This document shows, piece after piece, positions 7,527-14,691 of a DNA stretch of 23,079 nucleotides. Every line of letters starts with the position of its first letter. Positions within the stretch are counted from its first letter, which is position 1. Below the pieces are notes generated by a model. It ran no database searches and was not told the DNA's origin. It saw only the letters and a list, made by a program, of their open reading frames with translations. The position numbers and the translations under genes are program-made. This DNA is from Bifidobacterium breve (GTDB lineage Bacteria; Actinomycetota; Acidimicrobiia; Acidimicrobiales; Ilumatobacteraceae), in assembly GCA_945889575.1 (NCBI GenBank), contig CAMDBY010000003.1:1-23079 (forward strand), read 5' to 3'.

Positions 7527-9944
7527 CTAGGTATTTACGATGACGAGTACGAGGGCGCCGATAGCGGCTGCGCCGAACAACAACGCCCCATATTGATTGA
7601 CTTTTCCGGACTGAACTGGACGAAGAGCGCTTCCAGCACCTTGGGCAACACTGCCCGTGCCATTCACTGCACCGTCGACCACGCGTTGATCGATGTTGCG
7701 ATACACCCAACCAGCAATTCCCTTTGCTGTGGTGCCTGCTCCATTAATGACGCCGTCAAGAACCTTTTGGTTGAACCAATACACAGCAGCTGAAATTGGA
7801 TGAGCAATCGAGCGAACAATGATTTTCTCATAGAGAACGTCGAGGTAGTACTTGTTGACAAGAAGCTTGTAACCAAAGCCCAATACCTTGTTGCGCTCTG
7901 TGAGGCCAACAAACTTTTTGTTCTTCTTTTCGTACAACTGAATGCACACAAACAAGCTGAGAAGGAAGCCGGCGAGAACAATCAGCATTGACATTCCGGC
8001 CTTAGACCACTTAAACGGAGCATGGTTCAGTTGCGGGGCCGCGCATACACCTTGTTCTGGTGTCTCAGTTCCGCATGGTGATTTTGAATGACCTGATTCA
8101 CTTGAGTAAGTATCTTCACCACTGGCAGTGGGCGCCATCGGCGTCTCGGAGTGCGCTTCTCCTTCTTCAACTGTGGAATCTGTTGGAGTTTCTGATGCAA
8201 TACGAGCTTCACCAACACCGCCAACGACATAAGCAATACCGGTGGGGTTGACTACTTCTGCACTCGGCTCAACCCACTTCTTGAAGTTTTCAAACTTTTC
8301 GCCAAATGGCAGTGCATTTAAGAAGCCAGAGCTCAGGGCAAGCGTTGCCAAAATAATTAACGGAACAGTGATGAGCCAACCAGATTCATGAGGCCCTTGT
8401 GATGCATGCGCATCGTGCGAATCATGTGCGTCGTGACCGTGATCTGCGTGGTCATCATGCGCGGCGTGCGAGTCGTGGCTCTCTTCTTCATGATGCTCGC
8501 CAGCAGATGCACCGCGTGGTTGACCAAAGAAGGTGAGATAGGTAGCGCGCGTCATGTATGCGGCAGTAAGGAAAGCACCCGCAAGTCCGACATACATGAA
8601 CACGTTGTAGCCATTGTGGCCAACGTTGTCGATGATCTCATCTTTCGAAAAGAAACCGGAGAATGGGAACACTCCGCAGAGGGCAAGAGTCGAAATAATC
8701 CAGGTGCCGAACGTGATTGGCATGAACTTGCGAAGCCCGCCCATGTCTTTCTTCATTTCGAACGAGTGATGAGAGGAACTATGGCTGATTGAACCAGCAC
8801 CAAGGAACAAACATGCTTTAAAGAATGCGTGCGTAAAGATGTGGAAGACAGCTGGCAGCCATGCACCGGCGCCAAGGCCCATCATCATGTAGCCAAGTTG
8901 GCTAACTGTTGAGTACGCAAGAACCTTCTTGATATCTGTCTGCACAAACGCAAGCAGTGCAGCAATAACGATGGTGATGCCACCGATAACAACAATGAAG
9001 TTGGCGCTACCACCAAGGATGTCCATGCCTTTGAAGAACACGGGGTACAAACGAGCAACGAGGAATACACCGGCAACAACCATGGTGGACGAATGCAATA
9101 GCGAACTAACAGGGGTTGGACCAGCCATAGCGTCTGGCAACCATGTGTGCAATGGGAACTGACCGCTCTTGCCGATCGCTGCAATAAAGAGGGCTATTGC
9201 ACCCATCGTGATGGCTGCGTGGCCAGGGTCACCTGACAACGCCCACGATGACAGGCCACGTATCGAGAAACCAGAAACACCGAGCGTCTTTGTGGTCCAT
9301 TCATTAGCGGAGAAAAACAGAATGGCTGTGCCTGTGAGAAGACCAATATCACCAGTACGTGTGGTGAAGAACGCTTTCAGCGCTGCGCGACTGTTTGCGC
9401 CTTCTTCCCACCAATGGCCAATAAGGAGGAACGAGCACAGACCCATGATTTCCCAACCCAAGATGAGTTGAATCATGTTCTCTGCTACAACCATGTTGAG
9501 CATTCCGGCTGAGAACAAAGTCAGTGAAGCAAAGAAGTGCGTGTAGCGACGATCTCCACGTAGATATTCAAGTGAATAGATCTGCACCAAAGTGGAGATG
9601 AAAGCAACGACTAAAAGAATGGCGACAGTGAGTCCATCGACATGTTGACCAATGCCAAACGAGATTCCACTGTTCTGCCACCATGTCCATGTTTTGACAA
9701 CGGGAGAAACGAACGCGCCTTCAGGTGCTCCGTTTACTCGTTGAATCCACTGGTAGGCCGCGCCACCTGCAAAGACCAATGAGCCAAGCATGGAAGCAAC
9801 ACCGAATTCGCTGCCCTTTTTGGGCATGCGCTTTCCGAAGAAAATAATAAGAAAAAACGACAATGCAGGAATGACGGGAACGACCCATGCATGCTCGAGG
9901 AACCACCCCGACTTCAGTGCAACTTCTGTGGCTTCAGCGAACAT
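7527..9944 (-). CDS. nuoL: Complex I subunit NuoL, set 1, with long insertions
   Basis: NuoL is the distal antiporter-like subunit whose long lateral helix runs along the membrane arm. Core residues are present: Glu165 in LGWEIMGLCSF, Lys259 in AIGKSGQFPLHTWLPDAM, Lys339-Lys340 in QTDIKKVLAYSTVSQLGYM, and Lys434 in FFSKDEI. At 805 residues it is about 170 longer than NuoL of set 2 (636). The extra length lies in three places: a His/Asp-rich loop at 484-519 with 12 His in 36 residues, a Ser/Thr/Glu-rich insert around 575-640 with two Cys (624, 634), and a repeated motif at 724-772 before the last helix. By the usual NuoL topology the first insert would face the cytoplasm and the second the outside; that is inference. 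The ATG at 9944 is four bases from the nuoK stop, with AAGGG upstream. Confidence 0.95.
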   Translation of the reverse strand: MFAEATEVALKSGWFLEHAWVVPVIPALSFFLIIFFGKRMPKKGSEFGVASMLGSLVFAGGAAYQWIQRVNGAPEGAFVSPVVKTWTWWQNSGISFGIGQHVDGLTVAILLVVAFISTLVQIYSLEYLRGDRRYTHFFASLTLFSAGMLNMVVAENMIQLILGWEIMGLCSFLLIGHWWEEGANSRAALKAFFTTRTGDIGLLTGTAILFFSANEWTTKTLGVSGFSIRGLSSWALSGDPGHAAITMGAIALFIAAIGKSGQFPLHTWLPDAMAGPTPVSSLLHSSTMVVAGVFLVARLYPVFFKGMDILGGSANFIVVIGGITIVIAALLAFVQTDIKKVLAYSTVSQLGYMMMGLGAGAWLPAVFHIFTHAFFKACLFLGAGSISHSSSHHSFEMKKDMGGLRKFMPITFGTWIISTLALCGVFPFSGFFSKDEIIDNVGHNGYNVFMYVGLAGAFLTAAYMTRATYLTFFGQPRGASAGEHHEEESHDSHAAHDDHADHGHDAHDSHDAHASQGPHESGWLITVPLIILATLALSSGFLNALPFGEKFENFKKWVEPSAEVVNPTGIAYVVGGVGEARIASETPTDSTVEEGEAHSETPMAPTASGEDTYSSESGHSKSPCGTETPEQGVCAAPQLNHAPFKWSKAGMSMLIVLAGFLLSLFVCIQLYEKKNKKFVGLTERNKVLGFGYKLLVNKYYLDVLYEKIIVRSIAHPISAAVYWFNQKVLDGVINGAGTTAKGIAGWVYRNIDQRVVDGAVNGTGSVAQGAGSALRPVQSGKVNQYGALLFGAAAIGALVLVIVNT
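8388..8495 (-). repeat. His/Asp-rich low-complexity segment within nuoL1
   Basis: These bases encode residues 484-519 of NuoL1, with His at 484, 485, 490, 493, 496, 499, 502, 504, 507, 510, 513 and 519 among Asp, Glu and Ala. Part of it has a three-residue period (HDA, HDS, HDA). His uses both CAT and CAC and the flanking codons vary, so the repeat looks maintained as protein rather than created by recent slippage. Such segments commonly bind zinc, nickel or copper. Confidence 0.75.
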
Positions 9945-9948
9945 CGGA

Positions 9949-10248
9949 TCAGCCCTTCATCTCTGAGAGTTCATCGAGGTCAATAGAACGACGATTACGA
10001 TACATAAGGAGAACCATTGCGAGACCCACACCAACTTCGGCAGCAGCAATTGCGATGATGTACAAAGCGAAGGTATGGCCATCAAGAGAGCCATTACGCA
10101 TAGAGAAGGCCAACAGGTTGATATTGACTGAGTTCAAAATGAGCTCGATTGACATCAAGACAAGAACTGCGTTCTTGCGGGCAATTACGCCATAGACACC
10201 AATGCAGAACAGAACAGCGGCAAGGATGAGGAACTGATTAACAAACAT
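9949..10248 (-). CDS. nuoK: Complex I subunit NuoK, set 1
   Basis: NuoK is a three-helix membrane subunit carrying two buried glutamates of the proton path. Both are visible here: Glu35 in LMSIELILNSVN and Glu71 in AIAAAEVGVGLAM. The 99-residue length is typical. The tail (SIDLDELSEMKG) resembles the actinobacterial pattern and matches the end of the set 2 copy in its MKG/LKG finish. The gene begins two bases after the nuoJ stop and is followed after four bases by nuoL. Confidence 0.96.
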   Translation of the reverse strand: MFVNQFLILAAVLFCIGVYGVIARKNAVLVLMSIELILNSVNINLLAFSMRNGSLDGHTFALYIIAIAAAEVGVGLAMVLLMYRNRRSIDLDELSEMKG

Positions 10249-10250
10249 GG

Positions 10251-10763
10251 TTAGTCCCTCCTCGCGAGAACAATGGCTCCGACAACAGCTGCGAGAAGTA
10301 CGAACGACAAGGCCCAGAACGGCAAGAGGTATGGGCCAAAGATTTGGTCAGAAATTTCTTGAGTAGTTGCCACTGCAGCATCCGCTGGCATTTTCTGACT
10401 ACCAAATCCGCTATCGAGCGCTATTGCCATAGCAACGAATAGTGCGAGAGCTACAGGAATTCCAAAAAACCAATTCTTATTATTCAAATCAGATTCAGCA
10501 CCAATGCGAGCACGCGTCAACATGGTTCCGAACAAAAACAACACCATCACAGCACCGATATAAACGAGGACTTGAGTGATGGCTACAAACTCAGCTGCGA
10601 GCAAGATGTACTGCGCTGCTGCACCGGCAAGTACAACTACTAACCACAACGCTGCGTGGACAACATTGCTGGTGGTAACGACACGCAAGGCGCCGATGAC
10701 CATGATTGTGGCAAGAATTGCAAAACCAATGTTTTGAGCAACGAGGACCTCAGAGGCAAACAT
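10251..10763 (-). CDS. nuoJ: Complex I subunit NuoJ, set 1
   Basis: NuoJ is a five-helix membrane subunit at the junction between the quinone site and the antiporter-like subunits. The 170-residue protein shows the typical VVTTSNVVHAALWLVVVLAG and VLVYIGAVMVLFLFGTML segments, including the conserved helix 3 YIGAVMVLF. A hydrophilic stretch (about 125-140, GFGSQKMPADAAVA) precedes the last helix. The ATG at 10763 overlaps the nuoI stop as TAATG, a sign of coupled translation. Confidence 0.95.
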   Translation of the reverse strand: MFASEVLVAQNIGFAILATIMVIGALRVVTTSNVVHAALWLVVVLAGAAAQYILLAAEFVAITQVLVYIGAVMVLFLFGTMLTRARIGAESDLNNKNWFFGIPVALALFVAMAIALDSGFGSQKMPADAAVATTQEISDQIFGPYLLPFWALSFVLLAAVVGAIVLARRD

Positions 10764-11254
10764 TATTTCTTGCCCTTCTTGTCTGCGCCAACTTCAAGTT
10801 CTGGTGCTTCAGGAACTGTTTCCATCCACTCTCCAAGTTTTGTTTTGTCGTGCAAGAGATCTGCGATACGTGGCTCTGAGTATTCATACTCCGGGCTCCA
10901 AAACAAGGCGTCAAATGGACACACGTCGACGCAGATACCGCAGTACATGCACAATGCGTAGTCAATATCAAAGCGATCAAGTTTGTTGACTTTACGAGCA
11001 GCACCACCAGCGCGACGCGGTGGAGCCATCTCTTTGTGACCTTCAATGTAGATACACCAGTCAGGACATGAACGAACACACAACATGCACGATGTGCAGT
11101 TACCTTCATGAAGTGCGATAACGCCGCGTGCACGAATCGGTGGAGTTTCCTTTACATGTGGGTATTGAACTGTGTTTGAACCGTCCTTGAAGGTTTTCAT
11201 CATGGTGCCAAATGTGACACCAAGACCTTTTACGAGACCAGGAACTTTTGGCAT
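10763..11254 (-). CDS. nuoI: Complex I iron-sulfur subunit NuoI, set 1
   Basis: NuoI carries two [4Fe-4S] clusters that pass electrons towards NuoB. Both ferredoxin motifs are present: Cys53, 56, 59 and 63 (CTSCMLCVRSCP), then Cys102, 105, 108 and 112 (CMYCGICVDVCP). An extra Cys67 (DWCIYIE) sits just after the first motif. The open frame continues upstream to 11377, but that part lies inside nuoH. The ATG at 11254 shares its A with the nuoH stop (TAATG), has GAAGGTGG upstream, and gives the expected length of 163 residues. The Lys-rich tail (KKGKK) is unremarkable. In a set without nuoG or nuoF, NuoI would be the likely docking point for an electron donor; that is inference. Confidence 0.95.
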   Translation of the reverse strand: MPKVPGLVKGLGVTFGTMMKTFKDGSNTVQYPHVKETPPIRARGVIALHEGNCTSCMLCVRSCPDWCIYIEGHKEMAPPRRAGGAARKVNKLDRFDIDYALCMYCGICVDVCPFDALFWSPEYEYSEPRIADLLHDKTKLGEWMETVPEAPELEVGADKKGKK

Positions 11255-12315
11255 TAGAACGCCACCTTCAAAATTGCTGTGACCATGATGTTCGCAAGCG
11301 ACACAGGGATGAGAACTTTCCAAGCAAACTTCTGCAGTTGATCTTCGCGGAAACGTGGGTACGAGAAGCGAATCCACATGATGAAAAAGACAATGACAAT
11401 CATCTTTGTGAACAAGATAAGTGGTCCGACGATATTCATCCAGTTGTCAATGCTGTCAATGGTGGTCCAACCGAACCATGAGAACGGCACTGCCCAACCA
11501 CCAAGGAAGAGAATGGAAGCAATCATGGAGAACACGCCTGCGGTTGCAAATTCACCAATGAAGAAAATAAGGAATCGGAAGCCTGAGTACTCAGTCATGT
11601 AACCAGACACCAGTTCAGACTCAGCAATGGGCATGTCGAATGGAGTCTGAGTGAGTTCAGCTTGTACTGCAATCATGAACACGATGAATCCGACAAACTG
11701 CGTAATGACGTATGGATTACCAAGACTGCTGAACCCGAACATTGATCCGCCATTTTGAGCGACCACGATCTGTTGCAGGTTCATAGTGCCAGCTTGGATA
11801 ACGACGCCAACAACGGCGAGAACCATTGGGAGTTCATACGCGATGAGCTGACCAGCAGCACGTAAACCACCAAGTAGCGAGTACTTGTTGGCGCTAGACC
11901 AACCAGCGATCAAAATTCCGAGAACCGATACCGATGAAACAGCTAGTGCGTAGAACACTCCGGTTTCAAAGTCTGTAAACAATGCATCAGGTCCAAACGG
12001 CACCACAACGACCAAGAGGAATGTGCTTGCCAAAACAATCAGCGGTGCCAACTTAAAGATGAACTTGTCAGCGCGGGCTGGATAGATGTCTTCTTTTTGC
12101 AACCACTTGCCCACCTCGGCAAAAAGCTGCATCGAACCTTGTGGGCCAGCTTCCATTGGACCAAGACGTGACTGCATGAACGACATCATCTTGAACAAGA
12201 ACAAATACACGATTGTTCCGGCGGGAAGAAGGACGGCAACAAGGCCGCCTACAACACGAAGAAGTGATTGTACCCAATACGGCAAATCAGCAGAAAGAAG
12301 AGCTGCGAGATTCAT
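11254..12315 (-). CDS. nuoH: Complex I subunit NuoH, set 1
   Basis: NuoH forms most of the quinone channel in the membrane arm. The 353-residue protein shows FDMPIAESELVSGYMTEYSG, the charged loop typical of the family, and a first-loop motif at residues 50-60. That motif reads RLGPMEAGPQG where most relatives have R-x-GPN-x-x-G-P-x-G, so Asn is replaced by Met54. The usual NRAPFD is here TQTPFD. The ATG at 12315 overlaps the nuoD stop (TGATG). In complete operons nuoE, F and G sit between nuoD and nuoH; here the two genes are fused tail to head with no room for them. Confidence 0.95.
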   Translation of the reverse strand: MNLAALLSADLPYWVQSLLRVVGGLVAVLLPAGTIVYLFLFKMMSFMQSRLGPMEAGPQGSMQLFAEVGKWLQKEDIYPARADKFIFKLAPLIVLASTFLLVVVVPFGPDALFTDFETGVFYALAVSSVSVLGILIAGWSSANKYSLLGGLRAAGQLIAYELPMVLAVVGVVIQAGTMNLQQIVVAQNGGSMFGFSSLGNPYVITQFVGFIVFMIAVQAELTQTPFDMPIAESELVSGYMTEYSGFRFLIFFIGEFATAGVFSMIASILFLGGWAVPFSWFGWTTIDSIDNWMNIVGPLILFTKMIVIVFFIMWIRFSYPRFREDQLQKFAWKVLIPVSLANIMVTAILKVAF

Positions 12316-13487
12316 CAGCGGTCAATGTCTCCGAGAATGAAATACAACGACGCAAGAATGGTGATGATGTCTGGGACATAAACACCCTTCAACAGCCACG
12401 GCGTAATAGAGATGTTGTTGAACGATGCGCTGCGAATCTTGACGCGGAATGGCCCCATGTCACCTTGGGAAACGACGTAGTAGCCCATTTCGCCAAGAGG
12501 GTTCTCCGTTGAGACCCATGCTTCGCCTTCAGGAACCTTGATGATCTTTGGCACCTTGGCCATGATGGGGCCCGTAGGAATTGTGTCGAGTAGTTGATCA
12601 ACGATGCGTGTTGATTCGCGAACTTCTTGCAAACGAACCCAGCAACGTGCGAATGAGTCACCATCTGGGTGAGTGATGACTTTGAAGTCAACCTTGTCGT
12701 ACGCAAGAGGCAATTTCTGGTCACGACGAAGGTCCCAGTCAACTCCACTTGCACGCAGGTTTGCACCAGACATTCCGTATTGCAATGCGACATCCTTTGG
12801 AATCACACCAATGCCACGTGTACGTGATTGGAAAATTTCGTTTCCGAACAACAAGTCTTCAATTTGATCGCAGAAGCCACGAAGTTTCTTCATGACAATG
12901 CGAGTCTCGTCAATGAAGCCTGCAGGCAGATCGTCTTTCAATCCACCGATGCGGTCAAAGTTTGGATGGAAGCGTCCACCCGTTGCACCTTCAATAAGGT
13001 TCAAAACATATTCACGGTCACGGAACGCAAAGAACACTGGCGTAACAGCACCGAGCTGAACACCAAGATCACCGAGGAACAAAGTGACGTTTGCAATACG
13101 TGACAACTCAAACAAGATGGTACGAATGTGCTGTGCACGTGATGGTGCTTCAACACCCATCAACTTTTCTGCAGCCAAAATAAAAGGAACTTCGTTTGCA
13201 AATGATCCGAGCCAGTCAATGCGGTTTACCAATGCTGTGACTTGTGGGTACGAACGAACTTCAGTTAGTTTTTCGTAACCGCGATGCATGTAACCGCACG
13301 ATGGGTCTGCCCAAAGAACTTGTTCACCATCAAGGCGGGCAATGATTCGCAAAGTTCCGTGTGTGGCTGGATGCTGAGGCCCGATGTTGAGAGTCATGCC
13401 CTCTGTTTCAAGTTCTACGTTCACACGTGCGTCAGCAGCTTGCGCTGCAATGTATGCAAGTTGTTGGCGATCTCCGAGAAGACTCAT
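12315..13487 (-). CDS. nuoD: Complex I 49-kDa-type subunit NuoD, set 1
   Basis: NuoD forms the quinone site together with NuoB. The 390-residue protein shows GPQHPATHG (36-44, with the quinone-site loop His39 and His43), HRGYEKL, GRFHPNFDRIGG, GVIPKDVA and the terminal GDIDR, all normal. Ungapped comparison with recalled Thermus Nqo4 gives an offset of five residues. On that alignment the quinone-binding Tyr87 is Trp92, His129 is Val134 and Asp139 is Gln144. The codons (TGG 13214-13212, GTC 13088-13086, CAG 13058-13056) were read directly. Arg89 aligns with the arginine that NDUFAF7 dimethylates in mitochondria. The start overlaps the nuoC stop as ATGA, with AAGGTGA upstream. NuoC and NuoD are separate here, not fused as in E. 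coli. Confidence 0.96.
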   Translation of the reverse strand: MSLLGDRQQLAYIAAQAADARVNVELETEGMTLNIGPQHPATHGTLRIIARLDGEQVLWADPSCGYMHRGYEKLTEVRSYPQVTALVNRIDWLGSFANEVPFILAAEKLMGVEAPSRAQHIRTILFELSRIANVTLFLGDLGVQLGAVTPVFFAFRDREYVLNLIEGATGGRFHPNFDRIGGLKDDLPAGFIDETRIVMKKLRGFCDQIEDLLFGNEIFQSRTRGIGVIPKDVALQYGMSGANLRASGVDWDLRRDQKLPLAYDKVDFKVITHPDGDSFARCWVRLQEVRESTRIVDQLLDTIPTGPIMAKVPKIIKVPEGEAWVSTENPLGEMGYYVVSQGDMGPFRVKIRSASFNNISITPWLLKGVYVPDIITILASLYFILGDIDR

Positions 13488-14137
13488 GATGCGTCACCTT
13501 CCTCTTCACTGTCATCACCAGGGAGTGGCTCGACATCGACAATTCCGGGCCATGGTTTCACCATGCGTGCAAGCAGTGGGAAATCTTTACGAAGTGGGTG
13601 TCCTTCAAAATCTGTTGGCAAGTACATGTTGCGCAAATCAGGATGACCATTAAAACCAATTCCGAACATCTCGTGTGTCTCGCGCTCATGCCAGTTAGCA
13701 CCAGCAAAAACTTGCGACCATGAATCAATTGCCATTAGCGAATCATCAACATCAACTTTGATATTGATACCAAGTGTGGTGAACGGTTGCACGAGACGAG
13801 CGATCACTTGAAAACGAGTGTCACCGCCTGCATAGCCCTGCTTAATGACAGTGCTGCGCTCGACAGGTGGCGCAGTGGGGTCGTCTTCACCACGACCGTA
13901 CGGAGAAGGCAACCAGTCAATGGCCGAGATGAATCCGAAATAGGTATAACCGAGACTCTTTAAAGTTTCGCCTGTTGAGCGCCATGCATCGGCAGTGACA
14001 CGAATCCACATGTCATCGTTTGGCTTAACGAGCGAATCAACGACAGCACTTCCGAGCGCTGCGCACACGCGTGCAATCTCTGCATCACGCACATCGTCGC
14101 GTGGTGTTTCAGTTGGGGTATCAGTTGTTGACGACAA
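13484..14137 (-). CDS. nuoC: Complex I subunit NuoC, set 1
   Basis: NuoC (30-kDa type) is a soluble subunit of the connecting module beside NuoD. The family signature NWHERETHEMFGIGFNGHPD and the following LRNMYLPTDFEGHPLRKDFPL region are present near the C-terminus. The start is not ATG in my reading. TTG at 14137 has AGGGAGGT upstream at a normal distance and yields 217 residues, with a short overlap with nuoB. The in-frame ATG at 14170 (228 residues) would place that ribosome site inside the coding sequence, and the frame further upstream to 14323 is nuoB in another frame. The acidic tail (DDSEEEGDAS) ends in the ATGA overlap with nuoD. Confidence 0.9.
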   Translation of the reverse strand: MSSTTDTPTETPRDDVRDAEIARVCAALGSAVVDSLVKPNDDMWIRVTADAWRSTGETLKSLGYTYFGFISAIDWLPSPYGRGEDDPTAPPVERSTVIKQGYAGGDTRFQVIARLVQPFTTLGINIKVDVDDSLMAIDSWSQVFAGANWHERETHEMFGIGFNGHPDLRNMYLPTDFEGHPLRKDFPLLARMVKPWPGIVDVEPLPGDDSEEEGDAS

Positions 14138-14675
14138 CGGGGATACCTCCCTTTTCTGCAGATTCTCCATCGACGTACATTGACTTTGTACCTTCGCCAC
14201 GCCAACGTGCGCCCATGTCTTCGTGCTTAATGCGTTGTTGCAGCAACACAATTCCTTCAAGTAATGCTTCAGGACGCGGAGGGCAACCTGGGATGTACAC
14301 ATCGACAGGAATGATTTGATCAATTCCCTTTGTTACTGAATAGCTGTCCCAATATGGTCCACCGCAGTTTGCACACGAACCCATGGAAATGACGTACTTA
14401 GGCTCAGGCATTTGTTCATACAAACGCTTGATAGCTGGTGCCATTTTGTCTGTAACAGTTCCGGAGATAACAACAAGGTCTGCTTGTCGCGGTGACGCAG
14501 GAAGAGGAATAACTCCGAGACGCATGACGTCATAACGTGGCGAACCAAATGCCGCGCCCATTTCAATTGCACAGCATGCAAGACCCCATTGGTACACCCA
14601 GAGGCTGTACGAACGACCGAGGTTAAATAATTGTGTCAGCGGTTTACCCAACCGACCACGATCTACAAGACCCAT
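14121..14675 (-). CDS. nuoB: Complex I iron-sulfur subunit NuoB, set 1
   Basis: NuoB holds cluster N2, the last electron carrier before quinone. Likely N2 ligands are Cys34 and Cys35 (GLACCAIEMG), Cys101 (MGSCANCGG) and Cys131 (PGCPPRPEALLEG). Cys104 is an additional cysteine three residues after the third ligand. The segment before SPRQ reads IPLPASPRQ (56-64), so the arginine of the usual FRASPRQ is Pro59. The ATG at 14675 gives 184 residues, with AAGGG seven bases upstream; the open frame further upstream lies in nuoA and is not coding. The 3' end overlaps nuoC. Confidence 0.95.
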   Translation of the reverse strand: MGLVDRGRLGKPLTQLFNLGRSYSLWVYQWGLACCAIEMGAAFGSPRYDVMRLGVIPLPASPRQADLVVISGTVTDKMAPAIKRLYEQMPEPKYVISMGSCANCGGPYWDSYSVTKGIDQIIPVDVYIPGCPPRPEALLEGIVLLQQRIKHEDMGARWRGEGTKSMYVDGESAEKGGIPVVVNN

Positions 14676-14691
14676 AATAAAACCCTTGTTC

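Noticed and set aside
8388..8495. His-rich stretch of nuoL1 as a frameshift or assembly artefact
   Set aside because: The frame is uninterrupted, the flanking helices are in the right frame and order, and the codons are varied.
11255..11377. N-terminal extension of NuoI (41 extra residues, with two Cys and three His)
   Set aside because: It lies wholly inside nuoH in another frame. The internal ATG at 11254 has a good ribosome site, forms TAATG with the nuoH stop and matches the family N-terminus.
14138..14323. Upstream extension of NuoC with a Cys-rich start
   Set aside because: It is the nuoB coding sequence in another frame. The strong AGGGAGGT site points to TTG at 14137.
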